A DNA stretch of 40,247 nucleotides from IMG/VR virus record IMGVR_UViG_3300042905_001458, positions 1 through 40,247 of that record; one strand, 5' to 3'. A program made the position numbers and the translations under genes. Source of the DNA: a virus. The first letter of the stretch is position 1; every line of letters begins with the position of its first letter. The notes under the pieces were generated by a model. It ran no database searches. It was not told the DNA's origin and saw only the letters and a list, made by a program, of their open reading frames with translations. Of this stretch, positions 29,888 through 37,520 are shown piece by piece.

Positions 29888-30973
29888 TTAGCAGCTTGCT
29901 AGGTCGGCACAAGTAACGCCTATCTGCCCGATTCCGTTCACACGCTCCAAGTTGTGACCAGCTTTGTAGCGATCGTCTGGAAGGTAGAAGAATTGGTAAG
30001 TTGAACGAACTTGGATCAACCACTCATCACATGGGCGTGTCATTCGGAAGTCGAACATCATGCCAGTTGCAGGATCGTAGATGGTGTCAGCGATGCTGTC
30101 CTCCTGACGAATCTTCGCTCCATCGGCAGCATACAATGAGAATCCAACAGGTGCAATTGAGCCAAGTCCAACTGCAAGGTTAGTGGCTGCACCAACACCT
30201 GACAGAACCGTTGCAAGGTTTCTGTCGTAGGTTGCCCCGATTCCGTAAGCGTCCAACATTGCACGAAGGTTGTAACCAACTGCGCTGTCTGATCCTGCAA
30301 TCGCGCGTCTTACGTAAGATGCCAACTCGTTACCACCGAAGATTCCAGTAGTTCCGTAGTTTGACATTTCCAAAGCGGTTCGGATCTGCTCGAAAAGAAC
30401 TGGATTAGCGATTCTCGCAGCACCCGTTCCATTTGCAAGGGTAGTGTTCACTTGCAGAACATCGTTCGCAACGGCCACACCGTCAATGTCAGAAGTGTCT
30501 CCAGACCACGCACCTGCGGCAGCTACGGCAGCGGTTGCAAGGTCGATTGAGATAGCCTCTTTGATGGCGTCCATTCTCAGACGCAATGCCTTGGCAATGG
30601 TTTCTGTGTTCGTCTCGAAGGATTCTGTCAGTTCGGTCAATCCAAGCGTAAAGTCCATTCCTCGGTTGAGGTCAGGATTAAACGTGTAGTCCTTCGTGTT
30701 CTGACAGTCTGTTCCTGTTGCGGTACATCCTGAAAGGTTTGAAGAAACTTCTGACGCTAGTTTCGCTTGATCGAACCGAAGTTCAACGCTTCGCACTTTG
30801 CCGTCTCGTGACATTCGCTTTTGAAGGTCGAAGGTCGCTACGTTCTCAGGTGATAGAACGAAATCAAGAAATGGTGTTTTGGTGGCAGTAAGGTTACTTG
30901 CACCCAAATAAACATCATCCAGTCTGTCTTGGATGGCGTTCATAATTACTCTTTCACATAATGAATATGACAT
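29888..30973 (-). CDS. Major capsid protein
   Basis: A 361-aa protein of mostly alpha/beta type encoded just after a scaffold-like gene and followed by a strong terminator, as expected for the most abundant virion protein. The body resembles capsid folds: DLNRGMDFTLGLTELTESFE, long central helix IAKALRLRMDAIKEAISIDL, then ANPVLFEQIRTALEMS and a C-terminal segment ADTIYDPATGMMFDFRMTRP. A CTATGTDC insertion near residue 85 and a C-terminal CADLASC give it several Cys. It has no separate protease gene nearby, so maturation by cleavage is not evident. A long structured leader precedes its ATG. Confidence 0.8.
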   Translation of the reverse strand: MSYSLCERVIMNAIQDRLDDVYLGASNLTATKTPFLDFVLSPENVATFDLQKRMSRDGKVRSVELRFDQAKLASEVSSNLSGCTATGTDCQNTKDYTFNPDLNRGMDFTLGLTELTESFETNTETIAKALRLRMDAIKEAISIDLATAAVAAAGAWSGDTSDIDGVAVANDVLQVNTTLANGTGAARIANPVLFEQIRTALEMSNYGTTGIFGGNELASYVRRAIAGSDSAVGYNLRAMLDAYGIGATYDRNLATVLSGVGAATNLAVGLGSIAPVGFSLYAADGAKIRQEDSIADTIYDPATGMMFDFRMTRPCDEWLIQVRSTYQFFYLPDDRYKAGHNLERVNGIGQIGVTCADLASC

Positions 30974-30978
30974 TTTAA

Positions 30979-31034
30979 AGGTCTTTAGGTTTGTTTATCC
31001 ATTCAGTAGGCCGAATGAAAACGCCTGAAGACCT
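30979..31034 (-). promoter_or_regulatory. Nested inverted repeats in the capsid mRNA leader
   Basis: An 11-base arm pair (AGGTCTTCAGG and CCTAAAGACCT on the coding strand, one mismatch) encloses a second stem CATTC/GAATG with an 8-base loop. The outer stem ends five bases before the ATG. It could stabilise the mRNA or control translation of the capsid gene. Confidence 0.5.
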
Positions 31035-31063
31035 ATTAGGGAAGTCACGCCCTGAGAGACACT

Positions 31064-31846
31064 TTACTGATGCCTTGGTGCTACTGCCCGACCATTTGTC
31101 GGAGTAGTTGGCACGTGTGGTGTCGATGCAAATGTATGAACTTTATTTGGATTTACAACCTGTCCAAGTTTTGCCTCCTTAAATTCCGCGTCAATCACCT
31201 CTTGATAAGATGCTGGTTCGGCTGCTTTAACCTTTGACATTACGGGTTTCCCGTCCTTGTCCTTTACGATGTGCTTTCCTTCCGCATCAAGGTCAAAGGT
31301 GTATTTCTTCGTTAGTTCCGTTTGGAATCCAACTTTAGCGTATTGATTTGCAGTTTCGGAGAACTTCAACGCTCCGTAATGCTTGGTGAACTCAGAGTCA
31401 ATCTTTGAAGTCCTTTTATCTTGCTCAACGGTTGCTTTGAAACCATCGAAATCAGCCGCAACGGTCTTTAACATTGTTTCTTTTTCGGCTGCAATCCCTT
31501 TGTATTTCTCAATGTCTCCTTTGTACTTTGCCTCGATTGTTTCAGCCGTTGCACCTTTCTGAGAATCAAGTTCATCGAATTTAACCTTAACCGCAGACGC
31601 GAAGATTGAAGGTAGATCAGTCAGGCTCTTGTCTTTCAAATCAGCCGAATCAACTTCAACGCCAATATCCTTGAATCCCTTTTTTATGGCGTGTGCTACC
31701 TTTCCATTCAACTCGCCCAACGCCTTTGAGTGCGTTTCAACTGGCACATACTTAGCGTTGAACGCCTCGGCCAATTGTTCGGGTGTCATATCGTCTTTCA
31801 GTTCGATACCTGTAAATGCGGAAATGTCTTTTAATTCTAACGACAT
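31064..31846 (-). CDS. Scaffolding protein
   Basis: A 260-aa Lys/Glu/Ala/Asp-rich, mostly helical protein (SKALGELNGKVAHAIKKGF, then IEKYKGIAAEKETMLKTVAA), lacking Cys, with a Pro/Thr-rich C-terminal tail (HVPTTPTNGRAVAPRHQ). Such proteins assemble the prohead with the capsid protein and leave before packaging. It lies between a Pro-rich small gene and the capsid gene, the standard scaffold place. A promoter-like sequence occurs inside its 3' end. The call is by composition and position. Confidence 0.8.
   Translation of the reverse strand: MSLELKDISAFTGIELKDDMTPEQLAEAFNAKYVPVETHSKALGELNGKVAHAIKKGFKDIGVEVDSADLKDKSLTDLPSIFASAVKVKFDELDSQKGATAETIEAKYKGDIEKYKGIAAEKETMLKTVAADFDGFKATVEQDKRTSKIDSEFTKHYGALKFSETANQYAKVGFQTELTKKYTFDLDAEGKHIVKDKDGKPVMSKVKAAEPASYQEVIDAEFKEAKLGQVVNPNKVHTFASTPHVPTTPTNGRAVAPRHQ
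31129..31159 (-). promoter_or_regulatory. Candidate promoter for the capsid gene inside the scaffold gene
   Basis: GTTG-N19-TACATTTG lies in the last 100 bp of the scaffold gene; three of four -33 bases match. The codons for TFA alone create part of the -7 box, so chance is possible. Position before the capsid gene and the structured leader makes it interesting. Confidence 0.35.
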
Positions 31847-31849
31847 GGT

Positions 31850-32251
31850 CTATTTGTTTGCAGGCTTTCGGCCTCGTTTCTTGGTTTCTACTTGGATCGG
31901 TTCGGTAACTATTTCACCTTCATTCGGTGTCGGAGTTGGAACGGGTACTGGTATCGGGTTGTTCGGCTCAGACGGTGGCGGAACTGGCACGGGTGATGCA
32001 TTCCTGAACGGAATAGCCCCATGTGTCGGCATCGCTGGAATTACGCGATTAGGGTCAAGGTATTTGAACTTGGCGTAAAGCAATTGCAACTCCTCCTCCG
32101 TCAACTTTTCTTTCAGGTCAGGGTCTGCAATTTCAGCAACTCCATAATGCTTTTCCAATCGTTCAAAGAAGTCACCGATTAAAGCGGCAAGTTTGAACTC
32201 ACGCGGAACTTTGCCCCCGCAAACGGTACGAATCAATGTGTCTTTACCCAT
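31850..32251 (-). CDS. Small head-associated protein with Pro-rich linker
   Basis: A 133-aa protein: helical N-terminal half (LAALIGDFFERLEKHYG, then LKEKLTEEELQLLYAKF), then a Pro-rich linker (PVPVPPPSEP, PVPVPTPTP) and a basic end (VETKKRGRKPANK). It overlaps the portal stop by 8 bp. Such small proteins beside portal and scaffold are often assembly factors; here the function is unknown. A promoter-like sequence lies 43 bp upstream inside the portal gene. Confidence 0.6.
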   Translation of the reverse strand: MGKDTLIRTVCGGKVPREFKLAALIGDFFERLEKHYGVAEIADPDLKEKLTEEELQLLYAKFKYLDPNRVIPAMPTHGAIPFRNASPVPVPPPSEPNNPIPVPVPTPTPNEGEIVTEPIQVETKKRGRKPANK

Positions 32252-34049
32252 TCAGTCCTAATGCACGGCCAACTGGATTGTCGGTCGGTGCAACAAATGT
32301 AACCTCTTTTGCTTTACTTTCCAAAATATTGATTCTTTCGGTAATATCAAGATCAAGATACTTCGGGTTTTCTCGTATCAATCCATTGACAATCTGCAAT
32401 GCTGAATCGTGAATAGTAAGCTGCCAAGGCTCAATCGCATTGGAAGCCTTACGTGCCGCAACTGCGGTAGCCGAAACGGAAAACAGTTTATCCGCGTTTG
32501 TTATCGTTTCAAATATTTTCAATGCGTCTGGAGACGATGAAAGTAGGTTATTCAATAGCGAATAGAACAACTCCTGAATGATGTACGCGGGTGCTTCGGC
32601 CTCACGTGCGGTTTTGATCTGCGCCCAAATGTCGGCCTCTGTTCTGAAATTGAACGACTGAGGATAAATGAGCGTTGGTACTTGCTCGTAATTCCCGTAA
32701 CGCTGAAATGATATTCGTTTGAACATCCAATCCCACAACCCGAATATTTGGTCTGAAATGCCACGGATAAAAGCGAATTGACTTTCTCGGTCAATTGCCA
32801 TTCCAGTAGCCGTCATATCCTGCGAACCCTTGACATCTGAATTAGACGTGTGAAGGTGAAGGATTGACCGCGCCTTTTCGGTGTCCAATGAAACCTGTTC
32901 ACGTACAAATTCAAGACCTTGAACGGGTGCTTCCACGAACTCAACGGGCTTGTATGGGTATTGGCCTCCTGCCGTTGTTCCTTCGGGTTTCTTCCATAGG
33001 TATTGACCAAGGGGCGAATATGGCAACCGCTGCCCACTACCTCCGCACGAATGACATTTACCCATAAGGTCACCCGTATCAAGGCTAACCAATTTACCCA
33101 TCGAACAGCGTGACGTTGAATCTTCAAAGTCACATTCGTCCGACATCATAATCTTAAAAGGAAACACCACCGAAGCGATGGACACTTGCATGATGTTCCT
33201 ATTGGTCAATGCAAGGTCAAGTAGGTCGGTTGCGAACCTGAAAGGACTTATCCAATATATCGAACCGTTGGCCGCTATTTGTGGAATCCCGCCAAGGTCA
33301 ATACATGGCATCTTATCCTCACCGTGAGCGAAGTATAGATAGGTGTTATACTTATTATCGCTCTTTACTCCTACCTGTTCCGAACGATAGATTGCTTCGG
33401 GTGTGTAGATGAACAATACACGCCCCTCTTTTGCAGGTTTCCCCGAAACCGTAACGACCGACCTTTCATCGTCAATCACAACCACTACATTCCTTTCGCG
33501 CACCAATACCTTCTCAGATGGATGGTAAAAGATAGCGGGTTCGGGCAGTTGGGTATCGTCAAGGATAAATTCACCCTGTTCGTTCTGAATGAATTTAAAC
33601 CCGTGTGGACGGATAGCTATAATACCGTTCGCATCACTCAACTTGATTGATGGCAGGACATTCTTTACGAAATATTCCGTTGAATGATAAACGGGGAAAT
33701 TTTCGGTGCAATACGTTTTCAGTTCATCGCTTCCCTCGCCCCAAATCATCTGCCAATTGTTGTCAATGAACGCACGTCCGACAACTGACATTAGTTCCTG
33801 CCAAATTGGGTTGGTGGTACATTTGTAATTCGCCTTGACGTATTTGAATTGGTCGTCTGTGGCATTTGGCGCACGTACCGCGAATAGTTCAGAGGGGAAG
33901 TGTTCAGGGTCTGAATGTGCCTTGATGCGCTTTGTCTGTTTAACGGCATCCACGTACATCTTGCCGTACATTTCTTCGGGCTTACCCATCTTCCGCTTTT
34001 CGCGGTCAAGGAGCGATGCTATCAACGATTGCGCTTGTTCAAGTAGCAT
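32244..34049 (-). CDS. Portal protein
   Basis: From the chosen ATG it has 601 aa, within the range of large phage portals. The N-terminal part is helical, and a long mixed core with ANGSIYWISPFRFATDLL and later MTATGMAIDRESQF fits the portal family of Bacteroidota siphophages. Four Cys at about C306, C315, C332 and C335 (CHSCGGSG) form a putative zinc site in a loop after ASVVFPFKIMMSD. The start is fixed by a one-base TAATG overlap with a 39-aa gene; longer versions use a GTG and would read through that gene. The portal forms the packaging channel at one vertex. Confidence 0.85.
   Translation of the reverse strand: MLLEQAQSLIASLLDREKRKMGKPEEMYGKMYVDAVKQTKRIKAHSDPEHFPSELFAVRAPNATDDQFKYVKANYKCTTNPIWQELMSVVGRAFIDNNWQMIWGEGSDELKTYCTENFPVYHSTEYFVKNVLPSIKLSDANGIIAIRPHGFKFIQNEQGEFILDDTQLPEPAIFYHPSEKVLVRERNVVVVIDDERSVVTVSGKPAKEGRVLFIYTPEAIYRSEQVGVKSDNKYNTYLYFAHGEDKMPCIDLGGIPQIAANGSIYWISPFRFATDLLDLALTNRNIMQVSIASVVFPFKIMMSDECDFEDSTSRCSMGKLVSLDTGDLMGKCHSCGGSGQRLPYSPLGQYLWKKPEGTTAGGQYPYKPVEFVEAPVQGLEFVREQVSLDTEKARSILHLHTSNSDVKGSQDMTATGMAIDRESQFAFIRGISDQIFGLWDWMFKRISFQRYGNYEQVPTLIYPQSFNFRTEADIWAQIKTAREAEAPAYIIQELFYSLLNNLLSSSPDALKIFETITNADKLFSVSATAVAARKASNAIEPWQLTIHDSALQIVNGLIRENPKYLDLDITERINILESKAKEVTFVAPTDNPVGRALGLNG
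32294..32325 (-). promoter_or_regulatory. Promoter-like sequence inside the portal gene, TTTG-N20-TACATTTG
   Basis: Both boxes match exactly with 20-bp spacing, 43 bp before the ATG of the Pro-rich gene. It would drive scaffold and capsid genes independently of the portal transcript. Being inside a coding region, it could also be coincidental. Confidence 0.5.
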
Positions 34050-34168
34050 TAGGCGGCTTTCTTCATAGTGATGTAAAAGTCGGTCAACGTGCATCCAGAA
34101 CGGCCACCGCACTTAGCTTTAACACTTTCGTCCTGTGGCCTTATCCGTATAACTATCGGCTTATTCAT
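34049..34168 (-). CDS. Small basic protein upstream of the portal (39 aa)
   Basis: Product begins MNKPIVIRIRPQDESVKAKC and ends TLTDFYITMKKAA, overlapping the portal ATG by one base as TAATG. Its short beta strand plus two helices could be a ribbon-helix-helix-like DNA-binding fold; two Cys flank a Gly-rich turn. The ATG lies six bases after a TAATTTTG -7 box, so its mRNA could be leaderless. Too short for family assignment. Confidence 0.55.
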   Translation of the reverse strand: MNKPIVIRIRPQDESVKAKCGGRSGCTLTDFYITMKKAA

Positions 34169-34173
34169 ACTTG

Positions 34174-34201
34174 CAAAATTACGAATTAATAGGTTGGCAA
34201 A
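34174..34201 (-). promoter_or_regulatory. Promoter-like sequence before the portal operon, TTTG-N16-TAATTTTG
   Basis: The -7 box matches; the -33 TTTG is at 16 bp instead of 19. The ATG of the 39-aa gene follows the -7 box by five bases. It separates the sugar/methyl cassette from the head module. Confidence 0.5.
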
Positions 34202-34859
34202 GAATGTCGAACTGTTCATCGTCCATTCCTTGTTCGGAATAGATGTTCCTAATGATGTACCCGTTAGCCGACAACCAACCGAATACGTAACTCACACTTG
34301 CGCCCTGACGAAGTAACGCGCCCTTATTTATTTCAAGTAGCATTGTTGGGCGAAATTTCGCTATTGTCTTTTCAGCACCTTTCAAAGCGTTCCACTCAAA
34401 GCCCTCGCAGTCCATCTTAATAAAGTCACAGGCATCAAGTCCAAGCGAATCAATGGTGATACATTTGAAGTCATCGCCCTCAATCGCATAGGCCGCACCA
34501 CCGTTGGCATCCTGCGCCAATGATATTGAATGTTCCTTATCGCTTGCCCCGACATTCAAGCATAGCACGTTCTTATGTTCACGCATATTGAACTCCAAGC
34601 ATTCAAACGCTTTTGGGTTAGGCTCAAATGCATAGACCTTTCCTGTTCGTCCGACACGTTCAATGTAGTCTTCCGTATGATCACCGATATATCCGCCAAT
34701 GTCCAAAACCGTAAAACCTTTGTGAATGTACGGGTCGAGTAACGGAAGCATATTTCTGTCGTGGTCAAGTCTACCCTCCATTTCAACCCACTTTCCGATA
34801 TGTGAATCGCCCTCAATCAGCGCAACGGTTCGACCGTTTTTCAGTTCTACTTTTCTCAT
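34179..34859 (-). CDS. FkbM-type SAM-dependent methyltransferase
   Basis: From the chosen ATG it has 226 aa. VLDIGGYIGDHT (about 51-62) is the SAM motif I with the FkbM-type GxxxGxxT shape, VYAFEPNPKAFECLEFN is motif II, and FIKMDCEGFEWNALKGAEK near 155 is the FkbM signature. FkbM enzymes methylate sugar hydroxyls in polyketides, polysaccharides and Nod factors. As the last gene of the sugar cassette it could methylate the transferred fucose or another sugar. Start ATG overlaps the preceding stop as ATGA. Confidence 0.8.
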   Translation of the reverse strand: MRKVELKNGRTVALIEGDSHIGKWVEMEGRLDHDRNMLPLLDPYIHKGFTVLDIGGYIGDHTEDYIERVGRTGKVYAFEPNPKAFECLEFNMREHKNVLCLNVGASDKEHSISLAQDANGGAAYAIEGDDFKCITIDSLGLDACDFIKMDCEGFEWNALKGAEKTIAKFRPTMLLEINKGALLRQGASVSYVFGWLSANGYIIRNIYSEQGMDDEQFDILCQPINS

Positions 34860-35422
34860 TTGATAATGTACCACGAAGGTGCATCGCCCTCCGCGTTGGT
34901 TACGTGAATAGTGTAATTCGTCTGTGAAAAGAACTCGTCAACCGCGTCTTTCACATTGCATTGATAGTTTTCGGTGTTGACGTTATGGTAATCGTGACCT
35001 CCGAAGATACCGCCTTTCTTGACCTTATCAAACCACGCGTTCAGGTCGTTGTCAATGTACGGGCGCATGTGGTTAGCGTCAATGTAAACGAAGTCAAGTG
35101 AGTTGTTCTGGAATGCCCTTGCACCCTGAACACTTGAAAGCCTTGTCATTACGGCACGGTCACCGAACCGCCTCAACTTATCCTCACAGTATAGGTAGCA
35201 ACCGCCCCAATCTTTGATAGCATCTGCAAAGCCTTTAGGGTTCTCGTTCGGTACATAGTTCCAAGGGTCAACCAATATCAACTGGCTTATTTCGCAACTG
35301 TCAAGAATTATCTCAGCATTTTCACCGAACGCCACGCCAACTTCAACGCCACGCCCTAACAGACCCATTTCAGTGAGTACGTGGCCTATGTCGTATCGGC
35401 TTTTAAGGTCGGTCAGTTTCAT
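34856..35422 (-). CDS. Class I SAM-dependent methyltransferase
   Basis: A 188-aa protein with GRGVEVGVAFGENAEIIL as SAM motif I, LILVDPWNYVP as motif II and LDFVYIDANHMRPYIDNDLN, the acidic-loop motif of small O-methyltransferase-like enzymes (Methyltransf_24 type). VKKGGIFGGHDYH follows. Located in the sugar cassette, it could modify a sugar or protein. The start overlaps the small membrane protein by 20 bp; a start seven codons upstream is possible. Substrate not determinable. Confidence 0.75.
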   Translation of the reverse strand: MKLTDLKSRYDIGHVLTEMGLLGRGVEVGVAFGENAEIILDSCEISQLILVDPWNYVPNENPKGFADAIKDWGGCYLYCEDKLRRFGDRAVMTRLSSVQGARAFQNNSLDFVYIDANHMRPYIDNDLNAWFDKVKKGGIFGGHDYHNVNTENYQCNVKDAVDEFFSQTNYTIHVTNAEGDAPSWYIIK

Positions 35423-35591
35423 TTTCGTCTTTTGATTCTGCAATCAGTCCGTTATAAATCCCGCATATTGCAAGACCAACAAAATAGCTTAAGATGTCAA
35501 GGTTCGGAATGTATTTGAACGCCACGATATTCAATATCGCCATTATGACTATTGCCAATACCCTATTCCAAAACAGTTCCCTTTTTCTCAT
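35403..35591 (-). CDS. Small two-helix membrane protein
   Basis: A 62-aa protein with hydrophobic segments about 9-27 (NRVLAIVIMAILNIVAF) and 33-52 (ILSYFVGLAICGIYNGL) and a charged N- and C-terminus. It might anchor neighbouring enzymes to the membrane or alter the host envelope; no family recognised. It overlaps both neighbours by a few bases. Confidence 0.55.
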   Translation of the reverse strand: MRKRELFWNRVLAIVIMAILNIVAFKYIPNLDILSYFVGLAICGIYNGLIAESKDENETDRP

Positions 35592-36139
35592 CCTTCATAA
35601 ATGTAAATGATTCCACGATACGCCCCGTCAGCCTCCGTATTGTAATGCCACTTCGGAGACTTGAAAACCTTATGCAATAGCGGCTCAATCTCCTCAATGC
35701 TCAAAGGAAAATCGTATTCGTCATATCCGAAGTCCTTTTCAGGTACGCGGAAATCATGGATTGCTATAACGATGTTTGTCAGCTTCGCAGCGGCAAGGAT
35801 TTGCAATTCCTGTTTCAACGGACAACCGCCTATTTCGCAGCCGTGAGCGTCTAAGTAGTAAAGCGCGTGTGACGCAATCTCTTTACGTAGCACGTCCTGT
35901 GATAGCCCCTCGATCAATCTGACATTATCAATGGTCTTTAATCGCTCCTTTGCAACATATAGAAATTCCGCATCAGCCTCAATTGAAACAACGGTTTGCA
36001 ACATCTCGCAGAACGATTGTGTCGTTGCTCCGTATTGCGTACCCGTCTCAACGCAATTAGTCAGTCCGAACTTATCCCTCAAAGCCTCCAATTCGGCACG
36101 GATAAATGTATCTCCCTCAAATGGTTTCTGTCCGTTCAT
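35588..36139 (-). CDS. Putative SAM-dependent methyltransferase of the sugar cassette
   Basis: From the chosen ATG it has 183 aa: MNGQKPFEGDTFIRAELEAL, then TNCVETGTQYGATTQSF with a SAM-binding-like GTxxGATT loop, SIEADAEFLYVAKERLK as motif II, and ALYYLDAHGCEIGGC. It resembles small methyltransferases coupled to sugar clusters. Two Cys (CEIGGC) are a local oddity. Start is fixed by ATGA overlap with the glycosyltransferase. Substrate unknown. Confidence 0.65.
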   Translation of the reverse strand: MNGQKPFEGDTFIRAELEALRDKFGLTNCVETGTQYGATTQSFCEMLQTVVSIEADAEFLYVAKERLKTIDNVRLIEGLSQDVLRKEIASHALYYLDAHGCEIGGCPLKQELQILAAAKLTNIVIAIHDFRVPEKDFGYDEYDFPLSIEEIEPLLHKVFKSPKWHYNTEADGAYRGIIYIYEG

Positions 36140-36828
36140 GTTAAGTATGTTCCAATTTCTGCCATCACTTCGTCTGTCAACCCTCCCCAACTCCAAAACT
36201 GCCGAACCTTGTTCTTTGGTAGATCGCCCGTTTCGGTGTCTTGAAAGTGGTACTGGTCGGCTAGGTACTTTTCAGCATAAGCCCCGATCGCGTTGAACTC
36301 GCTGAAAGCCCTGTGTGGCACGGAACTAAGGTAATTACGCAACGGTCGTTTATGAACACCCTCTATAAACGCCTGACAATCAACTAACGTTGAACGTAGA
36401 TAGGTCAGCGGCATCCTACGCATGTATTCCCATTCCACATCAAACCCGACAGCCCTTTCAGTTATCGGCCTCCAAGGTGTTTGTGTAAGTTCATATTTGG
36501 TTTTCCAAATGATGGGTTTACCGTCCTTGATCCATTCCGAAACGTCCACGGGTTCACAAGCTATAACGTCAGAATCCCAAAAGACAATGGCATCGGCATC
36601 GGTGTATTTCCAAGCCTCCATCTTTGTCAACTGTTGGCCGATATAACCGTCTTTCATATCCTCAACCTGAATAACTTTTTCAATGGTCAACATTGATAGC
36701 AGATTCTTGTCTGGAATAGTGATTATGATGTTCCGATAGCCAGTGACGTGACGCTGAATTGATGCTAAAGCGATGTGTAACCAGTCAATGTCTTTTGAAT
36801 ACGTGCGAATAAAAATATCTACGTTCAT
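36136..36828 (-). CDS. Glycosyltransferase-like protein, GT-A type
   Basis: A 230-aa protein beginning VDIFIRTYSKDIDWLHIALA, the start of DUF6492/GT-A-like transferases, with a DxD-like metal motif in IVFWDSDVIACEPV (D85, D87). The C-terminal half has EWEYMRRMPLTYLRSTLVDC and FSEFNAIGAYAEKY, which probably form the acceptor site. It overlaps both neighbours by 4 bp, so it should be co-translated with the second transferase. Acceptor sugar unknown. Confidence 0.7.
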   Translation of the reverse strand: MNVDIFIRTYSKDIDWLHIALASIQRHVTGYRNIIITIPDKNLLSMLTIEKVIQVEDMKDGYIGQQLTKMEAWKYTDADAIVFWDSDVIACEPVDVSEWIKDGKPIIWKTKYELTQTPWRPITERAVGFDVEWEYMRRMPLTYLRSTLVDCQAFIEGVHKRPLRNYLSSVPHRAFSEFNAIGAYAEKYLADQYHFQDTETGDLPKNKVRQFWSWGGLTDEVMAEIGTYLT

Positions 36829-37520
36829 ATTGCAGATTGGCGTATGGTTCGATAAACTCTGTGGTTAACTCCTGCGGGTGTTTGACTTGGCATGAAGTTC
36901 TCAATCCATTGGAAATGTCGTGTCATGTAGTTCCATTGCTCAGTTGAGTATTGGACGTTGTGCCTCATGTGGTAGAACATAGTTTCCTTGACCAAATACG
37001 CGGGAATCTTATTCGTTATGAATCTGTATGGGATCCAGTAATCCCACCACGTCTGCCCCATGCAGAACATAGACTGAGGTATCAAGTGATAAAAGTTCTT
37101 GTGAATAACAAACACATCAAACCCAAAGGAATAGACTGTCGGGTTCTGAAAGTCTCCGTTATGGTCGTGCCTGTTGCTGAATATCAACCCATGATGCGCG
37201 TGGTTCAGATAGTCGTTAAGTCGGCTTGTTTCGTCCTTTATAACGATGTCCGAATTGATAAGCATTACTTGCTCAAATCCGTGTTCTTTGGCGTAATCAA
37301 TGAACGATGAAATCGGAACGTAAGGCACTTTGAAAAGTCCTTCCATCGTTCGGAAGCATGGCACAAACTCAACATCATAATCAGCTTTCAGAACCTCAAT
37401 CTCGGAAGGTGCGTTGAAGGACAAGACCCGAAAGCCCAATTCCTTCCAGCTTTCAATCGCTTGTTTCTGCACGTCACCGTTCGTGTGCTTCGGTGAAATT
37501 GATGTCATTACTACTGTCAT
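36825..37520 (-). CDS. Second glycosyltransferase-like protein
   Basis: A 231-aa protein with EQVMLINSDIVIKDE near 83-97, an NSD variant of the DxD motif, and a conserved block FGFDVFVIHKNFYHLIP and MGQTWWDYWIPYRFI. Similar transferases add single sugars in phage and bacterial cassettes. The ATG overlaps the fucose synthase stop as ATGA, so donor synthesis and transfer are directly coupled. It may use GDP-fucose, but donor preference cannot be read from sequence. Confidence 0.65.
   Translation of the reverse strand: MTVVMTSISPKHTNGDVQKQAIESWKELGFRVLSFNAPSEIEVLKADYDVEFVPCFRTMEGLFKVPYVPISSFIDYAKEHGFEQVMLINSDIVIKDETSRLNDYLNHAHHGLIFSNRHDHNGDFQNPTVYSFGFDVFVIHKNFYHLIPQSMFCMGQTWWDYWIPYRFITNKIPAYLVKETMFYHMRHNVQYSTEQWNYMTRHFQWIENFMPSQTPAGVNHRVYRTIRQSAI

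Noticed and set aside
31629-32078. 149-aa plus-strand ORF across the scaffold and Pro-rich genes
   Set aside because: Antisense to two convincing genes; its Gly/Thr-rich part mirrors the Pro-rich codons of the opposite strand.
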